A DNA stretch of 64,000 bases. Source: Apium graveolens. Its lineage: Eukaryota; Streptophyta; Magnoliopsida; Apiales; Apiaceae. This document shows, piece by piece, positions 11,944 to 23,630 of this stretch. Under the pieces are notes generated by a model. That model did not search any database and was not told the DNA's origin. It was given only the letters and a program-made list of their open reading frames with translations. How positions within the stretch are numbered: position 1 is the stretch's first letter; the number at the start of each line of letters is the position of its first letter. Location of the stretch: NCBI RefSeq assembly GCF_009905375.1, contig NC_133653.1:62809956-62873955 (forward strand). The letters run 5' to 3'. Made by a program: the position numbers and the translations under genes.

Positions 11944-14288
11944 CTATTGGTTAGTTTTAAGGACCCAGACTTGCTTGGATCCTTTGGCCTTTTTAAGTTG
12001 GTTAGCATCTGCAGCGGATTTAATTTCAGAGTTTATGCTAACATGTTGTTTCTCAGAATTTATATCAGACTTTGCATCAGACTTTACACTAGAAGGAATA
12101 ATACTAACTTTCTTCAAAGAAGGTTTTATTTGATAATAATCATAGCACAAACTATGATATTCCTTACAAGTATAAATGGAATGTCATAAACTACCACAAT
12201 GAAAACAACGATTTTGTGGTTTAAACCTAACAGACTGACTCTTAATTCCTGATCTAGGAGGTAAAGAGTTTATATCTTTATTTTTCCTGCAAAAAGAAGC
12301 AAGATGGTTAGAGTTTCCACAGTTGTAACATTTCTTTCTAGGAGCATTAGGAACAGGCATATAATTATTATTTTTATTCACACCTTCCTTTCCATTCCTA
12401 TTTTTCCTAGCTTCCTTTACCTTGTTCACATTTCTAATCTCTTTCAGTTTATGCTTAAGTTGCTTCTTTGTCATTAAGCCTATGTTTACTTCAGCTGGTT
12501 TATCCTGTTTTAATTTGTCAGAAGTTGATTTTTCTTTGACTTATGTCCTAGATTCTTTCATCTTTTCAGAATCAGAATTTACAGTTTTTGCTACAAACTA
12601 AACAGGATTTACCTTTGGATTAGCAGTCTGTTTAATAACAATTGGCTCAATTTGTTCAGTTCCTTTTTCACTTTTATCATCTCCATAACCTAAGCCCTCT
12701 TTCCAGTTTCCACTACTTAATAAATTCTGAGTTGATCTGCCAGAGTTAGTCCAAGTTCAGATAATCTCTCTTTCCTTTTCTAAGTCAGCTTTTAGAGATT
12801 CATTCAATTTTAACACTTCATCTCTAACATACAAAGCATCATTTTTTTTCTTTCTTAGTTTGATGAAGAAGAACTAACTCCTTTTCTGAATAATCATTTC
12901 TCTTTTTATAAGCAAGATTTTCAGATGTTAATCTTTTACATGTTAAAGTCTGATCTCTATAACAATGAAATGGTTTTAAGATATAATCTCAACTCCGTAA
13001 TATCATTAGTATGAAAGGCATAAGTTGTTTGAGGTACCTTCAATTCAGCAGTTTCAAGACTGCTATCAGCATGTGCCATCAAGGCATAGTTCACCTCATG
13101 TTCAAAATCTGAAGTGTCTGTCCAGATTTTCTTCTTTGTGACAAGTGCCTTGCCTTTGTCACTTTTTCATTTCTTGCAGTCAGCAGATATATGGCCTCTT
13201 TCACCACAATTATAGCATTTGACATTTGAGTTGTCTCATCTGTCAGACTTTCCTTTACCTTCAGACTTTCTGAATCCTTTCTTATCAGAACTTTCACTTT
13301 TCCTGGAAAACTTCTTGCCTTTTCTGAATTTCCTGTAGGCTATCTTTGTGATACCCTTCACCATAAGAGCACACAATTTCATCATCTATTGATCAGCATC
13401 CATTTCAGGTAAACTTTCAGTTTCTGAATCATCTTCATCAGAATATGATGATTCTGAATCAGACTTTATGATGAGAGCCTTTCCTTTGCACCTCTTTGAG
13501 GCAACAACTTTAGGAGATTCCTCCTCAGCTTTAAGAGCAACTGTCCTTGACTTTCTTCCATGTCTCTTGCTCCTTTGATCCATCTCAAGTTCATGAGTCT
13601 TGAGCATACCATATATTTCATCAAGAGTAGTTTCAGTAAGGTCATAGTTGTCTCTTATGGTAGTAGACTTCAAATCCTAACTTTCAGGAAGAGCTAAAAG
13701 GAATTTTAGATTTATATCTTCAAGATCATATTTCTTGTCTATCAGTGACAAATCATTCAAGAGTTTGGCAAACCTATCATATAAATCAGTTAATGACCCA
13801 TCAGCCTTTGAGTCAAAGTGTTCATACTCTTGAGTGAGTATAGTCTTCCTGTTCTTCTTGATTGCATCAGTTCCCTGACATCTTGTCTCCAAAGCATCCA
13901 ATATCTCCTTTGCAATCTTGCAATGAATTACCCTATTTGACATGACATTATCAATGGCACTATGCAGCAAATTCCTTACCCTTGCATCCTTGGAAATTGA
14001 TGAGATGTCTTCAGCTGTGTACTCACCTTTTTCCTTTGATATGGTCTTTGCTGGTTGATCAACAACTACAACAGAGAGCTTAGTAGGCTTATGTGGTCCT
14101 TCATTAATTCTGTCAAGGTATTATGGATCTGTAGCTTCCAGAAATATAGCCATCTTCACTTTCCATATGGGATACTTAGAAGGTCTCAGTATGGGAACCC
14201 TAATAGTCTCATATCGACTGTGGGTTTGAGTGTTTTGAGTTTCTTGAGTTTTGGTGGGCTTGGTTGGAGTTTGTGCTTCTTCAGACAT
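11944..14288 (-). pseudogene. C1 gag with two CCHC zinc knuckles, broken
   Basis: Starts at ATG 14288 (MSEEAQTPTKP...), 40 bp downstream of the PBS. A UBN2-like gag core follows: YPIWKVKMAIFLEA near 14150, and a segment ending KFLLALPES at 13680. Then comes a Lys/Ser/Asp-rich region, a first knuckle CYNCGERGHISADC around 13190-13230, a coiled-coil-like stretch, and a second knuckle CYNCGNSNHLASFC around 12290-12340. In-frame stops (TAA 14121-14123; one at 13674-13676) and several frameshifts break it. Long gag with extra C-terminal sequence is typical of Sireviruses. It encodes the particle protein in the family. Confidence 0.85.
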
Positions 14289-14327
14289 GATTGTTTGGAT
14301 CTTTACTCTATGTGTGTTAACAGAAAA

Positions 14328-14339
14328 TCTCTGATACCA
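14328..14339 (-). other. C1 primer binding site
   Basis: Minus strand TGGTATCAGAGA, an 11-base match to the initiator-Met tRNA 3' end pattern, two bases inside the LTR end. Confidence 0.9.
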
Positions 14340-14567
14340 CTTGTTAGGTCACACAACACTGTAGAAGGGGGTTGAATACAGTGTTTATAAAATCAAAACG
14401 ATTTAATACAAGTATATAACAAAGATCAAGTATATTGAATAAACTCTGTTATAATATGAACTGTTGTTCTCTCTCAGTGATGAACAAATTTCACTAAGAG
14501 CTGCTAGGTTACAATATATAATCTTCTCGATAATGATAACACATATAGTGTAAACCCTAAGTCTGTG

Positions 14568-14575
14568 TTTATATA
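14568..14575 (-). promoter_or_regulatory. TATA box of the copia LTR
   Basis: Minus strand TATATAAA, about 230 bp before the LTR end next to the PBS. This is the expected place for the promoter that starts the genomic RNA of C1. Confidence 0.55.
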
Positions 14576-14754
14576 GTACACAGTTACAAGATAACTTCTA
14601 ATTGATATGGAATACAATTCTGTCTCCTAAAATATATCAATCAGATATCTTCTACAAGTCTTCCAGTCTTCTAACTCTTTCCATGCATATCTTCTTTTAT
14701 TTTAGTCTCGATCTTCTCCTGTAAATCAGCTTCCTTCCTTAACTGAAAGTCTTC

Positions 14755-14845
14755 CCGTACTTAAGTTCTGATATGACCTTAAGTTCTGATATTAAGTTCT
14801 GACTTCCATTAAGTCCTAATTCCAGTAAGTCCTGATATGTCCTAT
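14755..14845 (-). repeat. Short repeats in the copia LTR U3
   Basis: Five or so degenerate copies of (T)TAAGTTCTGATAT / TAAGTCCTGATAT in 90 bp, upstream of the TATA box in minus orientation. Clustered repeats in U3 often act as enhancer-like elements. That role is inferred here. Confidence 0.6.
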
Positions 14846-15052
14846 TTGTTAAGATCTGAAAACTAAATATGAATCATATTAGATATGACATCTCAAATAT
14901 ATCTAACAGAAAAATACTGCAGTCTAACCTATTTACACTTTTAAAGACTTAAGTGATAAAATACACAATGCAAACTTATATTATCATACAACTTACTTAG
15001 GGCTGTCAATTTGACTTAGTCTTGTTATAGTACAGGCATGTCTTGCACAACA

Positions 15053-15061
15053 ATCTCCCCC
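15053..15061 (-). other. Copia C2 polypurine tract
   Basis: Minus strand GGGGGAGAT directly against the LTR at 15052, preceded by a T-rich stretch. It marks the shared LTR as the 3' LTR of C2. Confidence 0.85.
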
Positions 15062-15208
15062 AATTTGTGAGAAGATTTCTTATCACAAATTCAGGCCTGG
15101 TAACAAGACTAACCCCAAGCTACAATGAAAAATAAAACCTTATATAAGAATTGACAGAAATACAACATTGATACATAAAAAATTTCTTAAGTTTGACAGA
15201 TAAATGCC

Positions 15209-18056
15209 TTAGTCAAATTTCTCATCTCCTGTTTCTTTTCTAATGAGGTTCTTTAACTTTACAAGTATTTCTAGTTCCTCTATGATAGGTGTCCCTCTTA
15301 GATCTTCTACAAGTTTGAGTTTATCAACTAATGGATAACTGTCCAAGAAACCAACCCTGATTCTTGAGAATCTTCCAGCCTTGATGTTTAGAAATTGTCC
15401 ATTCTTGGTTATTCTGCTTATCCTCTTTGCCTTGAGATCTTTTGATTTTTGTATATACATGTCTATCTCCTCAACATACTTTCTTTTTCTCTCCTCACTT
15501 TCAGCCTTATTTCTTGCTCTTCTTTCTTCCCTTTTCTACCAACCATTCAGCCAAAACAGATCTCCATGCCTTAGTTACAGTATCCTTATCCTTCAGTAAG
15601 CTTATCACTCATTTGATCTCTGTGGGTGAAAATGTTCCATTAAGCTTTTGCCAAGAAATGTGAAGGTTCCATCCCGATAGTAGATTCTTACTTCCCTTAA
15701 TGTTACAACCCAAACTTTGACCATTTCTTCAGCTAATTGTTGAAAGTGGTTTTCATCTCAAATGCACCAGTTTAGAGGTAGAAAATCACTTTGATTAAAG
15801 AAGTTCCAGATGGCCCTCTCAGTTACTTGCATTTTCTTTGGTTTTCTCCCAACAGATTTGTAATGAAGTTTGGTTCGTGGCTTAACAGAAGGTAGGTTTG
15901 AGATTTTCTTGAGAGATGTTTGGCTTGAGGTGATTGGTATTTTTAGTAAGGTATTTGTAGTTTGTTTGTACAAGAATTTTGGCTTTGAGGTTTGAGGTGG
16001 TTTGATATTTGAGTTTGTTGGCTTAGAAAGTTGAGCTTGATTGATTTTGATTTTTATGGTTTGTTGTTGTGGTTCTGATGTGTCTTTCTTCTTCTTTCTT
16101 CTTCTCTTTTCCCCCCTCTTCTTCTCATCTTGCTTTTTCTCATCCTGCTTCTTATCTTTGCTACCAGTTGCTCTAGATATTTGACTTTGATTTGAGCCAG
16201 AAGGTCGTTGACCATCTTGATTCCGCTCATCATCATCCTTGTCGTCCTTTAAGTTTAATTGTAAGTTTGGCAACATGGCATCAGCATTCACAAGATACCG
16301 TTCAAGGATTCAAATCATCTCTTCATTTTCAGTTTTCTTGTGCTTCTTGCATTTCAGATTAGAGTAAAGAGTCATTATCAGTTTCATGCTTCCTCTCACA
16401 CAATTCTTAGGAATATTGAAGATTTTGCATCTTTTGGACTGAGGACATATGTAGGCCACCCCTTTGATTGGATAGAGATAGGCTTCAGGAAAAGCATCTA
16501 TCTGAGCCTTCTTGAGTTCATGTAGCAATTGGGTGTCCTCTGGAATAACTACATATACATTATCAATCACTACATCCAGCTCAGATGCTCTCATTTTTTG
16601 AATATTGGAATGACACACCTGTAGACATCTGTCCAATCCACAATCATTTACATTAACTACAATCCTCCTCTCCGGAAAATTATCAATCTTGACAATCACC
16701 ACTCTAATAAAATTGATGTTGTTGGCCAAAGCATTCTTGTATATGATGTAGTTCTTTTGGAGAGACACCCTCAAGCCTGTTAGAAGTTCATTGAATTCTT
16801 AATCTTGACAGGGTCCTTCTGCAGCTTTTAGAAGTCTATCATTTCCAACATCTTTAGATAGTTGAGCATTTGAAGAACTTTGACCAGTTTGAGTAGAAGA
16901 TGTCAATTTTCCAGGCTCCTTTGATTTACCAGCATCCCTAGATTATTGAGCTTATGGGAGTCCACCAAGGTCGGTATGTCCGCCTGTTGGATCTCCACTA
17001 AAGTAGTGAGAGCTTGCACTTAAGCTGTGAGTGAGTCATTGGAAGACTGTAAAGTTGAAACTTGTTCTTGAAGAGCTTGAATTTGTAGATTTGTGGATGT
17101 AAAAGCAGGTTGTTGAGAACTTGAGGGAAGAGAGGAACTAAAGGTGTCTTGGACATCTTGTTTGATTCCTTCCATAAGCAAAGCGAAGGCTCATACCTAC
17201 TTTGATGAAGTTGGTTCAATTTGGCTTTTGTATAATTGGAGTTGAATATATGTTGTTGAACCACTTCATGCAAAGCTATGAAGGATTGTCTGAGATTCTT
17301 GACATCCTTTTCTATAGAAGTCAAATCAACTCTTGCCATTTGATCAATAAAATGTTGAAATTTAGAGGTGATTCTGACTTGAGAAGGAATAATCTCATCC
17401 ATTTTCTCTCTTACCAGCTTCCTAATCCTGTCTTCATGACCAGTCAATTTTATTTCTAATGCTTTACCAAATATGTGAAAAGCTTTGAGTTGAGCCTTTT
17501 GAACCTCATTAACTGCATCATAGACTTCTTCAGGAGTTAAGGTCTTTTCATTGCTTCCCACTATAGTCAAATAATCTTCCCTGAATTTGGCCAAAACAAC
17601 TTCCATCTCAAGACTATAGTCCTTGTTCAGCCAAGCATCACAAATGCCATCCTGTTCAGCTTCATTAAAAATTTTAGCTTGTTGTTCTTAGACCTCTGTC
17701 TGATATGTGAGCATCATGGCTTGATAATCCTGGTTAGAAATATCTGAAGTTAGTTGTTGTTGAGAGATTTGAGCAAGTCCAGAAAACTGATCAACTAGAA
17801 GATCATCTACAGTTGTTGGTTGAGCTTCAGCTGCCTGTAACCATTGGGAGATGAGGTGTGGTTGTTGTGGTTGAGAAGTGGAAGGTTGATCTAATGGATT
17901 TGTACTATCTTTGACTGAAGTCAGAGATTACTCTGTGGTTTTGACAGTTTGTTGTTCCTCACTTATGGTGGTAACCTCCATTTCAATTGAAGGGGAGTTA
18001 GCTAGGTTACTGTCATGTACTTTAGCCTCAAATCCTTTCTCATTTTGCAGTGACCT
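15209..18056 (-). pseudogene. C2 third ORF, C-terminal two thirds (split by element D)
   Basis: Continuation of the ORF that starts at 33995. The reading frame carries on across the D insertion point when D is ignored. Downstream it has a Gln/Ser/Thr-rich part, a charged helical region likely to form a coiled coil (about 17110-17606, EIKLTGHEDRIRKLVREKMD), a conserved-looking segment (16310-16774), a very basic Lys/Arg cluster resembling a nuclear localisation signal (about 16080-16170), and a C-terminal segment containing KAKRISRITKNGQFLNIKAG that ends with a stop at 15209. Several stops and frameshifts break it. No signal peptide or membrane segment is visible. Function unknown to me; position matches the env-like third ORF of Sireviruses. 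Confidence 0.7.
18052..18056. repeat. Target site duplication of D, left copy (GACCT)
   Basis: GACCT immediately before the D 5' LTR, repeated at 32205-32209 immediately after the 3' LTR. Confidence 0.97.
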
Positions 18057-20103
18057 TGTAATAACCCCAATTTTTGGGAAATTTTTGAAACCCTTATGAA
18101 TAGTGTTTTTGCTGAATGAGAAAACTTTTCATGCCACACTATGTAGGGGTTCTGATATGGATATTCTGAGATTTTATTAGTACTTTATATGGGATATAAG
18201 TGTATGTAAAGATCGTCAGAATCCAAATCCGAACACTTTGATTTTTCCCGGAAATACACTAGATACGGAAAGATTTGAGAAAAAGGTAACAGGATAAAAA
18301 GGATTTAAATTAAAGGATTATAGGAGAGGATCATAAAAGGAATATAATATATTGAGAAAGGTTAAGGGAACCTAAGTAATAAGATCCCGGGTATGATCCC
18401 TCAAACGATAAACGAAAACGAAAGTTAAGCGAACCGTATAACAGATCAGCGGTCATTAGGCAAACGATTAGGAAGTTAATCAAAGGGATTAGTGGGAATG
18501 ATGTCATCCAACCAATAGAAAGAGGACAAGGAAGGGAGGATGACATCATGAGGATGACACAAGCATGACATGGGGAGGAAGGAGATGTGGTGACTTTTTA
18601 ACCACACAAAACCAAGGGCAACTAGGTAATTCACTAAAGCAAACAACAAAAATCAAACCAACCAAGCCAAGCAAATCATTTTTCATCAAAATCAAAAAGA
18701 AACCAAGGCATTGTTCTTCATGCTCTCGGCCAAAACAGAACCAGAACACTAAAACTGCTGTATCTCCTTCATTTCTCACTCAAATAGTGTGTTCTATAGC
18801 TCATTGGAAAGGTATTGAGATGGCCTACAACTCTTGTTCACAAGTCTCGTCCAAATAATCATGGTAAGACCCTCATTTTTATAGTTCTTTAAATCGGACT
18901 TTTAGAAACTTCAAAGCCTAACTTTGTGTTCTTGATTTCTTTGGAAAGATCAAGCTTGTAGGAGGCTTCCTAAGGCTTCCTAGCAACTTAACACCTCCCA
19001 AGGAAGGTATAAACTTCAAACCCTAGCCTTTACTTTATTTGTTAGTAAGTTTAATGGTTGATGTTGTGAAATGAGAAGCATGGATTGTGATTATTAGTAG
19101 TTTGGTTTGATTTGGAAGTGTTTTTGGTAATTGAAGCTTGATTATAGTTCATAGGTCTTGATTGTGGTTGTTTGAGTTGAAAACCTTGGAGATTATGGAC
19201 TGATGTGGTATGGTTTAGGTGAAGTTTTGTTGTATTGATGGTTATGAGTTGGTTGGTGGTTAATTGGAGTAGTTTAAACATTGGTAATCGCGTAAACATA
19301 GCCGTCGTAACGTCCGATTTTCTTTGGACTGTTTTTGTGCATAACATTAGGACCCGAGAACCCCCTGCTAGATTATGACCACTGCCATATTTAGATAGCT
19401 CATGTTACGAGCTTCGTTTTGATATGTAGTTCGCTCGATTCCGATGCACGGTTTAGGAGAAACGACCGTTTCAAGTAACGGCGTTTCGCGAACGAAACTT
19501 TTCCCCTCGCCTTACTTTGAAACATAGGTTAAAGACCAAAAAGGGTTAATTAATGCATGAAACATTTATGGTAAGTGTGTTAGGCAGTTGGTAAGATACT
19601 CGCGAAGGAATCGCCTTAAAACTCGTAAAGGTTAAATTATTAAAAATGGTGGAGCCGAGGGTACCCGAGTGGCTTAAGCGAATCAGTGAGCGCAAAACAA
19701 GCGTTAGAGTCTAAGTTAGTTAAAGTATAGATTTACAAGTGATTTTGGTTTAATTCCAACTTACTTGTTGTTTATAGGTTACCAGACTCGTCCCGAGCCA
19801 TTCGTAACCCCAGTCGCTCAGGCAAGTTTTCTACCCGTTATACTGTTGTTGTGATGTAAATATATGTATATGCATTATCTTGTGATATTGCATGATTGTT
19901 ATTAGCAAATTTTGCGATATATTGGAGCATGCTAATATGGTATATATGCATGTCTGTTTCGTAATCTGGTTATCTATCTGTTGATTTCAATGCTTATAGT
20001 TGCATAATACCTATGCTAGAAATAAGCAAGTAGTTGCGTATACCCTTAGTATAGGGGATAAAAGGTGAACATATTTCTAAACCGGGAGTCGATATTCCCG
20101 AGT

Positions 20104-20148
20104 ATATATATATATATATATTTATTTATATATATATATATATATATG
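20104..20148. repeat. AT microsatellite in D 5' LTR
   Basis: Alternating AT interrupted once by TTTATTTA. It is about 6 bp shorter than its copy at 29946-29996 and accounts for the whole length difference between the two D LTRs. Confidence 0.9.
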
Positions 20149-20200
20149 GATATAGTTTTTAAAACTATTAATCGAATAAGGTTTATTCGATAACTTTAAC

Positions 20201-20420
20201 TTTATTTTATTATTGAATATTATTTCAAATATTATTCGAAGGCGTATGACTCCTTTACATTATTTATTGAATATTATTTGAATATTCATTTGAGGATGTA
20301 TGACTCCTTTATTTTATTTAATGAATATTATTTATAATATTCATTCGAGGTATTATGACTCAGCTTATTTTATTTATTGAATATTATTTGAATATTCATT
20401 TGAGGATCTATGACTCCGAT
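20201..20420 (+). repeat. Tandem repeat in D 5' LTR, about four units of 52-60 bp
   Basis: Degenerate units of the form TTTATTGAATATTATTTGAA..GAGG..TATGACTCC. Each contains GAATATT/AATATTC inverted motifs and TGACTCC. Copied exactly in the 3' LTR. Confidence 0.8.
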
Positions 20421-21959
20421 TATTTGCTGAGATATATTCTTTATTTTATTAAAGAATAAGGTGTCGATAATCAAACTTATTTTTGATTATTCAAATAAAG
20501 ATATTACTTTCGTATAAGTATATCTTTGATTATTTGCTATTCATTTCAAGTATAAGTTTTAATACTTCTACTTCAATTATTTTGTAAAGATTATCTTTTA
20601 TGGGAATATTATTTAAATAATAATATTCAGACTTTTTCTAAATATTCTGGGGACTGATTTACTTCATTAAATCAGTTTTACTCCAAACACTCTTTAAAGT
20701 GTTTTCGAGTCTTTAAAATGATTTTCAAAAGTTAGAGCGGATCCCAAAACTATTTTTATATTTAAGATCTTCCTTTTAAAAAGGGGATTTAAATACTCGC
20801 TCAAAACCTGGGGGATCCGGCTCGGTGGTGTGTTTTATATTCGCAACAAGGTTGCTGTCTTGGTAAAAGAGTTTTTGATTACTTACCCAATATTCGGGAA
20901 GTAAAATTCTTGGAACAAGTTAATCCATTAACAGGCATCGCCTGGGAAATATCGGTGAGTTTTCCTTTCCAACTAGGTACGACTTCTTGGTGGAGCCGTA
21001 TCAACAAGTTTCTACTTGGGGAAAGGGGGAAACGAGCTTTACGTTTCAGAGTCATGGATTTCATCTGAACTAGGAGTGGCGTAAGTGGTCGAGTAGCGCC
21101 GGCCCAGCCTTATTATATTGGCCCAAATGGCCTGGAAGTTCCGCTAAGGCGGTCCATTCCTTAGGAGTTCAGTGTTCGGTTGACAAGTAAATCCGACAGG
21201 TTCTCCTCTACATGTAGAAAATGGTGGGGTTGTACTACTACGACTGATCATCGTAAGTGGTCTTCCTGGCGCGGTAAACTCCCGTAATGAGTTCATCATC
21301 CAATTGGATATTTCTGCAACACTACCCAGAGCACTTCGATAGAAAGGCTACGGTTGGGCGATTGTTGAGTGTTGGCAGGGTCAAGTTTTCAAAATGATGT
21401 TCGCATCAAATGAAGTATCTCATAACTTCATTTTATTTTGATGATATTTTAAAGGTTGAATCTGTTCAAGTATTATCTTGTAGTCTCATCTATGTGATGA
21501 ACTTTTGAAGCTAATTTATAACTTGAACGGTGGTAGTTCAAGTAGTATTTGGGAAAGATATAAGTATATTGGGGTATCTTGTAACTTCATCTTTTAAACT
21601 TATATCTAATTAATAATTGTCTTATGAATGACAAAGATTTTCAGAAAAACGTTGAGACAAGGTTAGATATATGAGATCACCTTGCAACGATATTTTTTAT
21701 ACAGTTATACACTGGGACTTTGTGCATATTATGCATGGAAGAGGACTTCCAATATTTTGAAAAGTATATATGTATATATACTGAATATTTTGCGACTTCA
21801 TCGCATTAAGATATCAAACTTGGTTCATTTCTTTTGACCAAGACTTTCATGAGTATTATGAGTAGGCTCATATATTGTTAATCATTATACATATTATTTT
21901 GGTGGGCTTGCTGCTCACCCTTGCTTTCTTCTTTCATCACACAACATCAGATAGATAAG

Positions 21960-22088
21960 ATGAACAGGACCAAGCTCCCAATTCGCAAGCGGATAGGAAA
22001 CGTTCCGCAGCTTTCCGGAAGCGTTCAGGCCGCTGTAGCTGAGGTAGAAATTACCAATAGGCTAAGTTTTCAACTAGTAATGTACTAG
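21960..22088 (+). CDS. Small LTR ORF of element D (5' LTR copy), 42 residues, unknown function
   Basis: ATG at 21960, MNRTKLPIRKRIGNVPQL then an AAVAEV core, stop TAG at 22086-22088. It is basic at the N-terminus. It sits in a stretch richer in G+C than the surrounding LTR, about 265 bp before the LTR end, downstream of a TATA-like stretch. The E peptide differs at a few positions, and A has a longer related peptide. No known domain. Conservation of frame across three LTR families suggests translation, but I cannot measure selection. Confidence 0.4.
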   Translation: MNRTKLPIRKRIGNVPQLSGSVQAAVAEVEITNRLSFQLVMY

Positions 22089-22359
22089 ACTTATGTATAT
22101 TATGAATTGTAATAATGGCAAAGAAATGTAAATTTATTCAGAAACCTGTTTAAGGTATATTGGCATATAATTGTGGAATAAAACGACTTGTGATTATTTT
22201 TGGATATTCATCTCTGAGACTATAACTTGTGGTGTGTGTGTTTATTGTGGGGTCACAGTACAGAGTAGTTGATTATTTATTAAGATTGGGTGTTGTTAAG
22301 GGAAATGGAACTCGTGACAACCCGGATCCCCGACCCCGGATTTGGGGGTGTTACAGAAA

Positions 22360-22371
22360 TGGTATCAGAGC
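22360..22371 (+). other. Element D primer binding site
   Basis: TGGTATCAGAGC, four bases after the LTR end, complementary to initiator-Met tRNA. Confidence 0.94.
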
Positions 22372-22529
22372 TAAGCGTTATAAACCTCAGAGATGATGGG
22401 ACGTTAAGATAATAAGTTCACTAAGATAATAAGAACTCTTGCCAAGTTCATAGTCGGACTACCTAACGTAGTACTGACAGTTAAAACCCTTATGGGAACC
22501 CTTATAAATGTAGCGATAGAAGCGTAGTT

Positions 22530-22838
22530 CGTTATCGTATATGGTAGCGGGACTCTGAACCCTGAAGTTGAGGAACATCAACGCGATGATGTTTTATTAC
22601 TAATTGGAGATCGGATTGTGGATCCGATAGTGTGTCCTAATGCAGGACCGGATGATGTTGATATTGAGGATTTAGCGGTTGAGGATGTTGTCCTAGAAGG
22701 GATAGTTGTTGAGGAGGATCCCATGGAGGATCCTGACAGGATTGGACAAAGGACCACTGATGAATTGATGACCATGGTTTGGTCGACTACCAGAGGTAGG
22801 ATTGGCCGGTCACTACCGGAGGTTCGTTCAAGTTTGTA
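22530..22838 (+). pseudogene. Element D leader-ORF remnant fused to an RT fragment
   Basis: Acidic open stretch (VDIEDLAVEDVVLEGIVVEE inside) in the position of A's leader ORF. At about 22820 the sequence passes directly into the end of the RT domain (A equivalent at about 57910), so leader 3' part, gag, protease and most of RT are missing from this point. The same joint occurs in E. Confidence 0.6.
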
Positions 22839-23630
22839 AAGATAGTAGCCCCTTTAACGCGGCTTACTCGTAAGACTGAGAAGTTCGAATGGACAGAGAA
22901 ATGCGAGAACAACTTTTAAGAACCGAAGCAAAGGTTGGTGACGTTCCCTATGTTGGCGTTGCCGGATGGAAAATGAGATTTTGTGATTTGTAAGTGACGC
23001 TTCGCATAAGGAATTAGGGTGCTTCTTATATAGCACAGCAAGATAATCGTGTCTGCGTCAAGACAATTAAGGGAATTTAAAATTCGATATCCCCACCCAT
23101 GAGCTTGGGCTCGTGGCAATAGTTTTGCCCTAAAGATTTGAGGCACTACTTGTATGGAGAGAAGTGTGAGATTCACAAACCATAGGAGCTCTAGTACATT
23201 CTTACGTAGAAAGAGCTCAACATATGCCAGAGGAGGCAATTAGAGCTAATCAAGAATAATGACTGGGAGATTCTTTATCATTCGGGGAAAGCCAATATGG
23301 TGGCTGATGCCCTTAGTAAAAAGGAGAGACTCAAGATGATAATATCTTTTGGAGAGTTTATAAGAGATTTTGAGAAAATGGAAATAGAAGTGAAGGTAAC
23401 CGGAGCCGGTACCGAAAAGCTGTTTGAGATTGCAATACAGCCCGAATTATTGGAAGAGAACATATTGTTCCAGAAAAAGTGATGAATGAAGGCAGAGAGC
23501 CAACAATTAGATAAAAGATTAATATCGAGAAAGATGATAAGGGAATAATGAGGTATTCCTATAGAACTTGGGTTCCGAAAGTTCAAGAGCGTAGGATGAG
23601 AACTTAGATGAGAGCCATAGTTTGAGGAAT
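22820..23630 (+). pseudogene. Element D RT C-terminus / RNase H / integrase N-terminal fragment, before gag
   Basis: Matches A's polyprotein from the RT connection through RNase H ([26 protein letters not shown] around 23290-23330) and the linker ([15 protein letters not shown]) into the integrase N-terminus (VQE...DES near 23600). Multiple stops. Ends at a sharp junction to the gag start. Confidence 0.85.

Larger units (their letters stand above)
9654..15052 (-). mobile_element. Copia element C1 (Sirevirus-like), 5' part; interrupted by E
   Basis: Minus-strand Ty1/copia element: LTR 14342-15052, PBS, long gag with two CCHC motifs, protease, GAG-pre-integrase, integrase, long acidic linker and RT up to 9654, where E is inserted. 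The rest of RT, RNase H and the 3' end are outside the window. Long gag, gag-pol organisation and the LTR/PPT style fit the SIRE lineage. All coding parts carry stops or frameshifts, so it is dead. Confidence 0.9.
14342..15052 (-). repeat. Sirevirus-like LTR shared by C1 (as 5' LTR) and C2 (as 3' LTR)
   Basis: 711 bp, plus-strand TGTTAGGTCACAC... to ...GCACAACA (TG/CA with TGTT/AACA ends). On the left it abuts a PBS and gag. On the right it abuts a polypurine tract (15053-15061) and the end of a third ORF. It therefore serves two internal regions in tandem. It contains a TATA-like box on the minus strand and repeated TTAAGTTCTGATAT units. Confidence 0.92.
18057..22355 (+). repeat. Element D 5' LTR
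   Basis: TGTAATAACCCCAATTTTTG... to ...CTGGGGGTGTTACA-type end, 4,299 bp. Contains the tandem TGACTCC units, an AT microsatellite, the small LTR ORF at 21960-22088 and a TATA-like stretch upstream of it. Open stretches elsewhere in the LTR recur unchanged in the 3' LTR and show no coding features. Confidence 0.97.

Noticed and set aside
15209..17606. Third ORF of C2 as a host gene
   Set aside because: It lies between pol and the PPT/LTR of a copia element on the same strand and is continuous with 33995-32210, so it belongs to the element, whatever its ultimate origin.
18331..19347. Several 72-98 residue open frames in the D 5' LTR, repeated exactly at 28174-29190
   Set aside because: They lie within the LTR, overlap on both strands and show no domain; their exact repetition only reflects LTR identity.
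19645..19720. tRNA-like A-box (CCCGAGTGGCTTAAGCG) in the D LTR, also in the other A/D/E LTRs
   Set aside because: No acceptor stem pairing and no B-box (GGTTCGAATCC) at the right distance; it is just a conserved part of the LTR.
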